25,060 nucleotides of DNA from UBA7703 sp034926785 (lineage in GTDB: Bacteria > Bacillota > Clostridia > Christensenellales > CAG-138): the NCBI GenBank assembly GCA_034926785.1, contig JAYFQU010000045.1, positions 1 through 25,060 of the forward strand. The letters run 5' to 3'. This document shows positions 15,601-21,712 of this stretch, piece by piece. Each line of letters begins with the position of its first letter. The stretch's first letter is position 1. Made by a program: the position numbers and the translations under genes. The notes under the pieces are model-generated. The model ran no database searches and had not been told where the DNA came from. It was given only the letters and a program-made list of their open reading frames with translations.

Positions 15601-16200
15601 AATTCCCACAGTGCAATTTTAACCTCCATCAAAGCGACGATGTATGAAAAGAGCCATGAAACGGAGGAGCATGCTGAGCGGCTGGTCGTCTTAGCCATGA
15701 TGGTTGCGGACGCGCTGGGGCTGGAACAGGCGGATAGAGATCGGCTGGAACTGCTTGCGACACTGCACGACATTGGCAAGGTTGCCATCAGCGACCGGAT
15801 ATTAACCAAACCGGGCAAGCTGACGGAGGAAGAGTGGGCGCAGATGAAACGGCATCCCGAGATTGGATACCGCATTGCGATGTCCTCTCCGGAGCTTCTT
15901 ACAGTGGCGGAAGGAATCCTCTGCCATCAGGAACGATGGGACGGAACGGGATATCCGCAGGGGCTCAGCGGGGAGGCGATCCCGCTGCTTTCGCGCATTG
16001 TCGCGGTGGTTGACGCATACGACGCGATGACGCAGGACCGACCGTATCGAAGCGCAATGTCCCATGAGGAGGCGATTGCGGAGATTGAAAAAAATGCCGG
16101 AACACAGTTTGATCCCAAGATTGCAAACATGTTTGTTCGCAAATGCAGGGAAGCCCGATCGGGGGACTTGCCGGATGGAGATACAGCCAAGGCCGAGTGA
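12664..16200 (+). CDS. Membrane 5TMR-PAS-GGDEF-HD-GYP cyclic di-GMP enzyme, 1178 aa
   Basis: Predicted to both make and degrade cyclic di-GMP in response to sensory input. Order: a five- or six-helix membrane sensor of 5TMR_LYT type (residues ~5-190, with GVYFDTRTMLVSITALIFG); five PAS-like repeats (~200-325, 326-455, 457-575, 576-700, 704-822); a GGDEF domain (~823-980); and an HD-GYP domain (~985-1165). The GGDEF motif is intact, as is the inhibitory RxxD site (REND, five residues before it). HD-GYP residues are present (LHDIGK, HPEIGYRI, CHQERWDGTGYP, DAYDAMTQDRPYR). I chose ATG 12664 because GAGGG lies 8 bases upstream; TTG 12649 is an alternative adding five residues. Balance of the two activities is unknown. 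Confidence 0.93.
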   Translation: MERAGLITILGNMTLLFSMLVATEITACIPRKYSRWQPWANGVLLSLICVVVMRYALVRQPGVYFDTRTMLVSITALIFGWIPACLTTLTAIVLRLAAGGIGAVPGSIILLSSVAIGLGWRRWIQPKFDKARWIGIYLMGALIHVVLLGGVMLLPYPENIETVRVIAIPVLLLYPAFSALLGILLLRQQEFKAVQVQLTASEERLKALFDEAPFGYQSLDGAGNFLEINQQWLNLLGYSYDEVIGHWFGDFLLPEEREAFRQRFPVFQQRGKIHSEFRMLHKNGTAVYVSFEGRVQYDQNGDFQRTHCILQDITSQKKMQEELRSNEEKYRLLFETMALGVVFQSPDGSILAANPAAERILGRSMLRMQGVNSMSQTWKTLYEDGTAASGEDHPSMIALKTGKSVGPRIMGIYNPQITDYVWLSINAIPMFYPGEDKPYQVYTTFQDVSAEHKANRNYYLLFQEMVDAFALHEIICDTAGRPVDYVFLAVNSAFEEMTGLKAADIVGKTVLEVLPDTEQYWIDTYGRVAMTGEPIRFENYSQATGKHFVVSAYQAAARQFACTFSDITERVHAQEESLRVMSRLRGLMENSPSPIIIVDEDGQMIEISVAAERYMRMLEQADDATGRKRIAPIQITEKIREYQNRPPETGTPHISLDEYGAGGAKRYFESLLFPIVTPGSDKRLFGYLALDVTERVAAEQALQQSEERYSVYFENAPYGVFVADDAGRYIDVNPAATVITGYSREQLLQMSISDITAEEFRAYAAESFLQLQRTGVLNIELQFRHADGTARWWSVSGVRIAKDQYFGFSTDITQKKHAEAELVYLSNRDYLTGLYNRRYFEKAIERLDLEPYLPLSVLMGDINGVKLVNDAYGHMEGDRLIRDISAVLQNACRENDVLARIGGDEFGVLLPNTDAAAANGIVNQIQQSLREFDATAGNARFQHSVSLGLGTKKQVGEDISAVVKDAEVFMYQRKLLEHHNSHSAILTSIKATMYEKSHETEEHAERLVVLAMMVADALGLEQADRDRLELLATLHDIGKVAISDRILTKPGKLTEEEWAQMKRHPEIGYRIAMSSPELLTVAEGILCHQERWDGTGYPQGLSGEAIPLLSRIVAVVDAYDAMTQDRPYRSAMSHEEAIAEIEKNAGTQFDPKIANMFVRKCREARSGDLPDGDTAKAE

Positions 16201-16253
16201 GAGCATCGGCTGGCCTTCTCTATAACCCCAAGTTGATTTAAGAAACAAGCAGA

Positions 16254-16278
16254 AACGGCCATCGTTTGGATGGCCGTT
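16254..16278 (+). terminator. Terminator hairpin, first copy (left flank of family B copy 2)
   Basis: A perfect 10-bp stem, AACGGCCATC / GATGGCCGTT, around GTTTG lies 53 bp after the c-di-GMP gene. It is not followed by a T-tract but by the family B repeat. The same 25 bp, with one mismatch, reappears at 16449-16473, where the T-tract is found. Confidence 0.75.
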
Positions 16279-16448
16279 CAGTCCATCGGCAAAGTCCTGC
16301 GGACTCTGCCGACGGGTTTTATTTTGGGTTAAAATGACACGAATCGCGCCATTTTTTCACAAATTCGGCGAATGAATCGCCAAATTTGAAGGAACATGGG
16401 GGATTTGCGAAATCCCCCAACCCCCCTGCTGGGTTTGTTGATGCTCTG
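16279..16448 (+). repeat. Family B repeat, copy 2 (170 bp, MITE-like)
   Basis: Exactly the same length as the copy at 83-252 and about 93 percent identical. It begins CAG and ends CTG, with the same imperfect terminal inverted repeats. The left end again folds into a terminator-like stem (CCATCGGCA ... TGCCGACGGG followed by TTTTATTTT). In this copy the central stem AAATT-c-GGCGA / TCGCC-a-AATTT and the stem GGGGGATTT / AAATCCCCC are well formed. Its outer ends abut two copies of one terminator hairpin, which defines the element borders to the base. Confidence 0.85.
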
Positions 16449-16478
16449 AACGGTCATCGTTTGGATGGCCGTTTTTTT
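16449..16478 (+). terminator. Intrinsic terminator, second copy with T-tract
   Basis: AACGGTCATC / GATGGCCGTT with loop GTTTG, followed by seven T (16472-16478). It matches 16254-16278 at 24 of 25 positions. This is probably the functional end of the c-di-GMP gene transcript, displaced about 195 bp by the inserted repeat. Confidence 0.8.
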
Positions 16479-16493
16479 GCGACCGCAAAAAAA
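16472..16493 (-). terminator. Bidirectional T7-GCG/CGC-A7 palindrome between convergent genes
   Basis: Seven T, GCG, AC, CGC, seven A form a palindrome just beyond the stop of the minus-strand LacI gene (16511). Read on the minus strand, its A-tract becomes a T-tract and it is followed by the GGCCATCC hairpin arm. It can serve both converging transcripts. Confidence 0.55.
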
Positions 16494-16510
16494 CCTTGAA
16501 ACCCGGGCGC

Positions 16511-17533
16511 CTATTTACGGCGTGGGGCGGCGGTGCTCTCGCGCACGACGAGCTTGCATCGTGGCAAAACGACGGACTGGCACGGTTCCTTATTGATCGC
16601 CTTTTGCAATAGCTCGATGCCCAGCCGTCCCATTTCCTGACGATCCACCGCCATGGTCGTCAGCGCGGGGATGAGATATTTTGACGAGAGCACATCGTCA
16701 ATGCCGATCACGGAGATGTCCTCCGGTACACGGATTCCCTTGTGGTAGAGCTTTCGAAGCGCGCGCATGGCGTAAAAGTCCGTCGCGCAAAAGAGCGCCG
16801 TCGGCAGCTGCGGCCCGGAGAGCGCCTCGTCGATGCAGGAACCAAGCGATTCCTCATCATAAACGTTGAGCTGGATACGGTTGGTGCCAAGCGAGATGTT
16901 TGCCTCCGAGGTGGCGCGGCGGAAGCCTTCAAACACCAGCAGATTAAAGTCGTGCTGTTTGTTGTTGCCGATAAAGGCGATATCCTGATGGCCTAAATCA
17001 AGCAGATGCCGTGTTGCGGAATAGGCCGCGTGCTCGTAGTCCACCTGCACGGAGAGACAGGGCTCGCCGGAGCGGCGGGAGCTATCCAGCAGGATGATGG
17101 GGATGTTCAGCGTTTTAAGCTCCGCAAACACGGCGCGGTCGATATCGCCATAGGAAAGGATGCCGTCCAGCATATCCGAACGCAGCACATCCGAAAACGT
17201 TAACCGGTTGTCCTTATAAAATGTAGACGTGATCAGCAGATTATAGGAAAGGTTTTCGCAGGCTTCCATCACGCTGGTGTTCAGCTCGGTATAAAACAGC
17301 CGATCCTGCAGAGGGCACTCGTTGCGAAATAAAAGCGCGATATTCGCGCTGGAGGAATTCAGCCGCCCGGGCGCGCCGTGCAGGTAGCCTGTTTGCTTCA
17401 CGACGCCTAGGATTCGCGCGCGCGTTTTTTCGCTGATGCCGGCCTTTCCGTTGAGCGCAATAGATACGGCCGAGGGGGACACCCCGGCCATGCGCGCGAT
17501 ATCAATGGTCGTTACTTTCTCCAAACCAATCAC
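16511..17533 (-). CDS. LacI-family transcriptional repressor, 340 aa
   Basis: Likely regulator of the divergent transport and sugar-processing operon. An N-terminal helix-turn-helix and hinge (VTTIDIARMAGVSPSAVSIALNGKAGISEKTRARIL) are followed by a periplasmic-binding-protein-like effector domain (~residues 65-335, with IALLFRNECPLQDRLFYTEL, GILSYGDIDRAVF and VPEDISVIGIDDVLSSKYLIPALTTM). GTG 17533 has AGGA upstream. TTG 17524 (337 aa) is equally plausible because GAGGTGAT sits four bases before it. Two matching palindromes in the 620-bp intergenic region are probable operators, one inside its own promoter. The effector is presumably the imported sugar or a breakdown product. Confidence 0.93.
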   Translation of the reverse strand: MIGLEKVTTIDIARMAGVSPSAVSIALNGKAGISEKTRARILGVVKQTGYLHGAPGRLNSSSANIALLFRNECPLQDRLFYTELNTSVMEACENLSYNLLITSTFYKDNRLTFSDVLRSDMLDGILSYGDIDRAVFAELKTLNIPIILLDSSRRSGEPCLSVQVDYEHAAYSATRHLLDLGHQDIAFIGNNKQHDFNLLVFEGFRRATSEANISLGTNRIQLNVYDEESLGSCIDEALSGPQLPTALFCATDFYAMRALRKLYHKGIRVPEDISVIGIDDVLSSKYLIPALTTMAVDRQEMGRLGIELLQKAINKEPCQSVVLPRCKLVVRESTAAPRRK

Positions 17534-17550
17534 CTCAAAATCCTATTCCC

Positions 17551-17579
17551 AGTTTACTAAAAATTGTTAGTTGTTTCAA
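17551..17579 (-). promoter_or_regulatory. Promoter of the lacI-family gene
   Basis: On the minus strand a -35 box TTGAAA (17579-17574) and a -10 box TAAACT (17556-17551) are separated by exactly 17 bp. The TACTAA-N6-TTAGTT operator lies in the spacer and touches the -10, so autorepression is expected. Confidence 0.65.
17555..17572. promoter_or_regulatory. Operator O1 (TACTAA-N6-TTAGTT)
   Basis: Inverted repeat TACTAA AAATTG TTAGTT placed within the spacer of the repressor gene promoter. It shares half-sites and spacing with O2 at 17676-17693. Such centre-symmetric sites suit LacI-family dimers, though the half-site is more AT-rich than common LacI/CcpA sites. Confidence 0.6.
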
Positions 17580-17631
17580 CGAAAGTTTTAAAAAGGGGAA
17601 TTCTACGCACTTTACATTACTAAAAAAGAGC

Positions 17632-17660
17632 TTGACAAGATTATATCATGCAGTTAAACT
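17632..17660 (+). promoter_or_regulatory. Promoter of the sugar transport and processing operon
   Basis: A perfect -35 box TTGACA (17632-17637), a 17-bp spacer and a -10 box TAAACT (17655-17660). Transcription should start near 17667. Operator O2 begins about nine bases beyond, a position where a bound repressor blocks initiation or escape. The leader before the first gene (18156) is about 490 nt. Confidence 0.72.
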
Positions 17661-17675
17661 AAAAGCAACTGATAA

Positions 17676-17693
17676 TACTAAAAATAATTAGTA
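17676..17693. promoter_or_regulatory. Operator O2 (TACTAA-N6-TTAGTA)
   Basis: TACTAA AAATAA TTAGTA, a perfect 6+6 inverted repeat just downstream of the operon promoter. It matches O1 in the repressor promoter. A lone TACTAA half-site also occurs near 17618, upstream of the -35 box. Confidence 0.65.
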
Positions 17694-17834
17694 AATGCAG
17701 GCGACCATCCCACGCACCATTCACAGGGCAATCAGATTTCGAACCGGATCACACGGCGTATTTCTCAACATGAGCGCATAACAATCATCAAACCTTCCAA
17801 CAATGATTTCATACTGGTTCACGATAGACTTCTA

Positions 17835-17850
17835 CGCAATGGAACATTGC
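17835..17850. repeat. 16-bp hairpin direct repeat, left flank of family A copy 2
   Basis: CGCAATGGAACATTGC, which folds as GCAATG-gaa-CATTGC. It recurs with one mismatch at 18048-18063 on the other side of the repeat, in the same orientation. Confidence 0.75.
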
Positions 17851-18047
17851 CTGAGACCGTCAAAAAACGAGTTTTTTGACGGGGCAACCGCTCTTTGCCT
17901 CTCATCCTCCGAACTCCGAACGGAAAGAGCTGCGAAGAAACCGCCCGATCCCGGGCGATCCGTCGCGGCGGCAAAGCCGCCGCAGCCGGAACCGATGGGC
18001 TAAGGGCCGCGGCCCTTCACAATCCCGGGACTTTTTTGACAGGCTGA
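17851..18047. repeat. Family A repeat, copy 2 (~197 bp) in the operon leader
   Basis: Second copy of the unit at 10655-10850, same orientation. Ends: GACCGTCAAAAAAC on the left; in reverse complement, AGCCTGTCAAAAAAG on the right. All five internal stems are kept. Here the fourth (GCGGCGG-caaa-GCCGCCGC) and fifth (AAGGGCCGCGGCCCTT) are perfect, while the second has lost one base of its 3' arm. It lies between the promoter (17632-17660) and the first gene (18156), so it is transcribed as part of the leader and could attenuate or stabilise the message. Confidence 0.78.
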
Positions 18048-18063
18048 CGCAATGGAACACTGC
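18048..18063. repeat. 16-bp hairpin direct repeat, right flank of family A copy 2
   Basis: CGCAATGGAACACTGC matches 17835-17850 at 15 of 16 positions and is followed by TTTTTCT. The original locus may therefore have held a weak terminator or attenuator-like hairpin. Confidence 0.72.
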
Positions 18064-18155
18064 TTTTTCTAAAATGTCGGATTTGTTTTCTTTAACTGGA
18101 TTTTTGTTTTCCGGCAGAAGCCGGAATTGATAAAAAATAAGGAGAGAAAGAAACG

Positions 18156-19169
18156 ATGAAAAAGGTCTTCGTAATGGTCCTGTGCCTGGTCATGGCGCTG
18201 AGCTGCTTTGCCTGCACGGCGAAAGCACCGGCGGCGGTGGAAGAGCCCGCGGCTGCGCCCGAAGCAACCGCAGCGGAAGCAGCAGCGACCGAGGCAACCG
18301 AAGCGCCGGCGAGCAAGCCGCTGAAGGTTGGCATCGTTGTTGCCGAGTACAATGAGTGGAACCACCTGTATTATGCCGAGATCGAAAATAAGTGCAAAGA
18401 ATTCGGCTGGACGAGCGAAGTCTTTGACGCGGGTCAGGACGTTAACCAGCAGATCAACCTCGTGAATTCCTGCGTGGCGCAGGGCTTCAACGCAATCACC
18501 ATCCAGCCCGCGGATAACGCCGCGCTTGCCCCCGCGATGAAGAAAGCCGCGGAAGCCGGGCTGATCGTCGTGTCGCACTATGATATGGATCCCGCCCTTG
18601 GCATCAACGACATGATCTATCAGGTGCTCTTTGGCCAGAAAGCCTCCGGCGTTCTGGAAGCGGAAGAATACGTGAAGGCGGCGGGAGACAGCGGCAAGGT
18701 CGCGATCATTGCCGGACTGACGGGCGCCGACAACGCGCAGAAGAGAACCGAAGGTATGATGGAAGTGTTCGGCAAGTACCCGAACATCGAGGTTGTGCAG
18801 ACCGTATATTGCGACTGGGATCGCCAGAAGGCAATGGCTGCCGCCGAAGACATCATCACGGCGAACCCGGATATCAAGGCGTTCATTGTGCAGGATGACG
18901 GCATGGCTTGGGGCGTGTACGCCGCGATCGAAGCCGCGGGCAAGACCGATTCCATTCTGGTCGCTTCCCAGGGCTTCTATGAGAGCTCCATTCCCGCCAT
19001 TCAGGAAGGCAAGTTTATGTTCACCATCTCCTATCCGGCAGGCTTCTTTGCACGCGACGCCATGGACCTGATCAAGAAGGTCTCCGACGGCGAAACCGTG
19101 GATCGCGTCCAGACGCTGGGCATGCTCCTCGTCACCAAGGAAAATGTGGAAACCGCGCCGCACGATTAA
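18156..19169 (+). CDS. Sugar ABC transporter substrate-binding lipoprotein, 337 aa
   Basis: First gene of the operon; it captures the substrate outside the membrane and delivers it to the two permeases. The signal peptide (MKKVFVMVLCLVMALSCFAC) ends in a lipoprotein Cys at 17 or 20, followed by an Ala/Glu/Pro/Thr-rich linker to about residue 53. The mature part is a type I periplasmic-binding fold of the ribose/galactose group (KVGIVVAEYNEWNHLYYAEI, INLVNSCVAQGFNAITIQPAD, then AFIVQDDGMAWGVYAAIEAAG). The ATG has AATAAGGAGAGAAAGAAACG upstream, preceded by a small GCCGG hairpin (18109-18126). Substrate is not deducible; the downstream enzymes suggest an amino or acylamino sugar or cyclitol. Confidence 0.93.
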   Translation: MKKVFVMVLCLVMALSCFACTAKAPAAVEEPAAAPEATAAEAAATEATEAPASKPLKVGIVVAEYNEWNHLYYAEIENKCKEFGWTSEVFDAGQDVNQQINLVNSCVAQGFNAITIQPADNAALAPAMKKAAEAGLIVVSHYDMDPALGINDMIYQVLFGQKASGVLEAEEYVKAAGDSGKVAIIAGLTGADNAQKRTEGMMEVFGKYPNIEVVQTVYCDWDRQKAMAAAEDIITANPDIKAFIVQDDGMAWGVYAAIEAAGKTDSILVASQGFYESSIPAIQEGKFMFTISYPAGFFARDAMDLIKKVSDGETVDRVQTLGMLLVTKENVETAPHD

Positions 19170-19200
19170 GTAAAAGGTAAGCCTAGATCGAGAATGCATG

Positions 19201-19231
19201 TTTAGGCGGGGCGATTTTCGCTCCGCCTAAA
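19201..19231 (+). other. Intercistronic hairpin between binding-protein and ATPase genes
   Basis: TTTAGGCGG (19201-19209) pairs perfectly with CCGCCTAAA (19223-19231), with further GCG/CGC pairing inside. No T-tract follows. Such hairpins often protect the upstream message of an abundant binding protein and lower expression of the downstream ATPase. The 3' arm covers the ATG at 19231, another reason to prefer the TTG at 19249 as start of the next gene. Confidence 0.7.
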
Positions 19232-19248
19232 TGAAAGGAAGGGGTACT

Positions 19249-20727
19249 TTGAGCACCACATTTTTAGAAGTACGGGAGATCAGCAAGGCGTTTCCGGGCG
19301 TAAAGGCGCTGGACCGCGTCAGCATGTCGGTGGAGCATGGCGAGGTGCGCGCCCTGGTTGGGGAAAACGGTGCAGGTAAATCCACCCTGATGAAGGTGTT
19401 GAACGGCAACTATAAACCGGACTGCGGTTCCCTGTTCATCGACGGCTGCGAGGTTCATATTACGGATCCGACGCGCGCCGCCGAGCTTGGGATCAGCATC
19501 ATATTTCAGGAACTCAATCTGGTCAACGGTCTCTCCATTGCGGAGAATATCTTCGCAGGCCGCCTCCGCGAAAAAAACCATCCGATTCGCTGGCGGGAGA
19601 TTCGCAAAAAGGCAAAGGAATATTTGGATCGAATCGGGTTTGACATCGACCCGAAAACAGAGGTCGGCAGCCTCTCCGTCGCCGGAAAGCAGATGGTTGA
19701 GATTGCCAAAGCGCTGAGCTATAACGCTCAGTTAATCCTGATGGATGAACCCTCCGCGTCGCTGACGCAAAATGAGCTGGAAAAACTATTTGCGATCATT
19801 CAGGACTTAAAACAGAAGGGGATCGCTGTCATATACATTTCCCATCGTTTGGAAGAGATCTTTTCTATCTGCGACTCGGTCACCGTCATGCGCGACGGGC
19901 AGATCATCGGCACCTCACCCATGAAGGAGATCACAAAGGATCGACTGGTGGAGATGATGGTTGGCCGCGAAATCAGCCAGACGTTTCCGCCGCGGGAGCA
20001 TCACATCGCGGAGGAAGTGCTCCGCGTGGAAGACCTGATGCGCAAGGGCGGAAAGGCGAAGATCAGCTTCAATCTGCACCGCGGAGAGGTGCTCGGCATT
20101 GCCGGCCTCGTTGGCGCGGGGCGGACGGAGGCGATGCGCGCGCTCTACGGCGTGGACTATATCTCCGGTGGGAGCGTCTATGTAAACGGCAAAAAGCTCA
20201 GGGCCAGCTCCCCGCGCGCGGCGAAGGAAGCGGGCATCGCGTTTTTAACCGAGGATCGAAAAGAGGAAGGGTTAACGATCGACTTCTCGGTTAAGAGCAA
20301 CATCGTGATGGCGAACCTTCGAAAAATCGCGCCTCGCTTTTTCCTGAAAAACGGGCTGGAGAACAGGATTGCCGATCAATACATACAGGCGATCAAGATC
20401 AAGACCCCCTCCAGAGCGCAAAAGGTTTTAAACCTTTCCGGCGGCAACCAGCAGAAGGTGGTCATCGCGAAGTGGTTTAACACGGATTCTGACATCATCA
20501 TCATGGACGAGCCGACGCGCGGCATCGATGTTGGCGCAAAGTATGAAATCTATGAGATCATCAACGATTTGGTCTCGCAAGGGAAGGCCGTCATCATGAT
20601 CAGCTCGGAACTGCCCGAAATTCTCGGCATGAGCGACCGTGTCCTCGTGATGAAGAACGACGCGATCGTTGCCGAACTCACGGGCGAGCGGATCAGCGCG
20701 GTCGATATTATGAACTATGCATTCTGA
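19249..20727 (+). CDS. Sugar ABC transporter ATP-binding protein, RbsA/MglA type, 492 aa
   Basis: Energises import with the two permeases that follow. Two fused ATPase domains: the first has Walker A GENGAGKST (~38-46), signature LSVAGKQMVEIAKAL and Walker B LILMDEPSASL; the second has the usual degenerate Walker A (GLVGAGRTEAM), signature LSGGNQQKVVIAKWF and Walker B IIIMDEPTRGIDVG. Length and the asymmetric domains match the RbsA/MglA/XylG group. I start it at TTG 19249, giving MSTTFLEVREISKAF, because AAAGGAAGGGGTAC sits directly before it. The upstream ATG at 19231 would place that site inside the gene and lies in a hairpin arm. Confidence 0.94.
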   Translation: MSTTFLEVREISKAFPGVKALDRVSMSVEHGEVRALVGENGAGKSTLMKVLNGNYKPDCGSLFIDGCEVHITDPTRAAELGISIIFQELNLVNGLSIAENIFAGRLREKNHPIRWREIRKKAKEYLDRIGFDIDPKTEVGSLSVAGKQMVEIAKALSYNAQLILMDEPSASLTQNELEKLFAIIQDLKQKGIAVIYISHRLEEIFSICDSVTVMRDGQIIGTSPMKEITKDRLVEMMVGREISQTFPPREHHIAEEVLRVEDLMRKGGKAKISFNLHRGEVLGIAGLVGAGRTEAMRALYGVDYISGGSVYVNGKKLRASSPRAAKEAGIAFLTEDRKEEGLTIDFSVKSNIVMANLRKIAPRFFLKNGLENRIADQYIQAIKIKTPSRAQKVLNLSGGNQQKVVIAKWFNTDSDIIIMDEPTRGIDVGAKYEIYEIINDLVSQGKAVIMISSELPEILGMSDRVLVMKNDAIVAELTGERISAVDIMNYAF

Positions 20728-20741
20728 GAGATGGTGAGCAA

Positions 20742-21707
20742 ATGAGTGATGTAAATGAATCCAAATGGAGCAAAATCGGAGGCTGGACGCGAGACAACAC
20801 AAACCTGCTGCTGCTCATCGCATTGATTATTGCAGGCGCGCTCTTGAGTGAAAGCTTCTTTTCCTGGACAAACCTGATGAATCTGATGCGCCGCATCTCG
20901 GTCAACGGTGTGATGGCAATCGGCTTTACCGTTACGCTGTTGGTTGGCGGGTTCGATCTCTCCATCGGCGCAACGCTCTCCATGTGCGCGGTGCTCTGCG
21001 TGGGCATCGAAAAATCCTCCGGATCAGCGGCGCTGGGCATGGCGGTTGCAATCGGGGCGGGGCTCGCAATGGGCGCGCTCAACGGCGTGCTGATGATGGT
21101 GACCCGCGGCGGCAGCGGCGAGGCGTTCCTTATCACACTGGCAACGGGCATGGTCGGAACCGCAATTGCGCTGACCTATTGCAGCGGACTGGATATCTAC
21201 GGCGTAAACGCCGGGTGGTATAAGGCGATTGGCCAGGGCAATGTCGCAACCTTCCCGATTGCGGCGATCATCTGGATCGTGCTGATGGTCATCATGCAGG
21301 TAATCATCAAAAAAACGCAGTTCGGCCGGCGGCTTGTCTTGAGCGGGGCCAACAAAAAGTCGGCGTTTCTGGTTGGCATCGATGTCAACGCAATGAAGCT
21401 TGTAGGTTTCACCGTCGCGGGACTGATGGCGGCAATCGCAGCCATCATCATGACCTCGCGCACCACGGCTGCCTCGCCCTATTCAGGCAATGGGGCGGAC
21501 TTTGACGCGGCAATCGCCTCTATCGTCGGCGGCAACTCGCTGGTTGGCGGCAAGGGCGGCATGGTGCAGGTGCTGATCGGCGTCATGATCTACGGTCTGA
21601 TTACCAACATTCTTAATCTGACCGGCGTAGATTCGGTTGTGCAGTATATCGTGAAGGGCGCTGTCCTGCTGCTGGCCATCTGCCTCGACAAGCTGAACCG
21701 GAGGTGA
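20742..21707 (+). CDS. ABC transporter permease, RbsC type, 321 aa
   Basis: Integral membrane subunit, one half of the transport channel. It starts 14 bp after the ATPase gene (GGTGAG upstream). Many hydrophobic segments begin with NLLLLIALIIAGALLSESFF. The typical family features LVGGFDLSIGATLSM and AIASIVGGNSLVGGKGGMVQVLIGVMIYGLI are present. Its stop codon overlaps the ribosome binding site of the second permease, so the two are coupled. The two permeases are homologous but clearly different, suggesting a heterodimeric channel. Confidence 0.93.
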   Translation: MSDVNESKWSKIGGWTRDNTNLLLLIALIIAGALLSESFFSWTNLMNLMRRISVNGVMAIGFTVTLLVGGFDLSIGATLSMCAVLCVGIEKSSGSAALGMAVAIGAGLAMGALNGVLMMVTRGGSGEAFLITLATGMVGTAIALTYCSGLDIYGVNAGWYKAIGQGNVATFPIAAIIWIVLMVIMQVIIKKTQFGRRLVLSGANKKSAFLVGIDVNAMKLVGFTVAGLMAAIAAIIMTSRTTAASPYSGNGADFDAAIASIVGGNSLVGGKGGMVQVLIGVMIYGLITNILNLTGVDSVVQYIVKGAVLLLAICLDKLNRR

Positions 21708-21712
21708 GAAGC

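Noticed and set aside
19231..19248. ATG 19231 as start of the sugar ABC ATPase
   Set aside because: The ribosome binding site (AAAGGAAGGGG) would lie inside the gene and the ATG overlaps a hairpin arm. TTG 19249 fits better.
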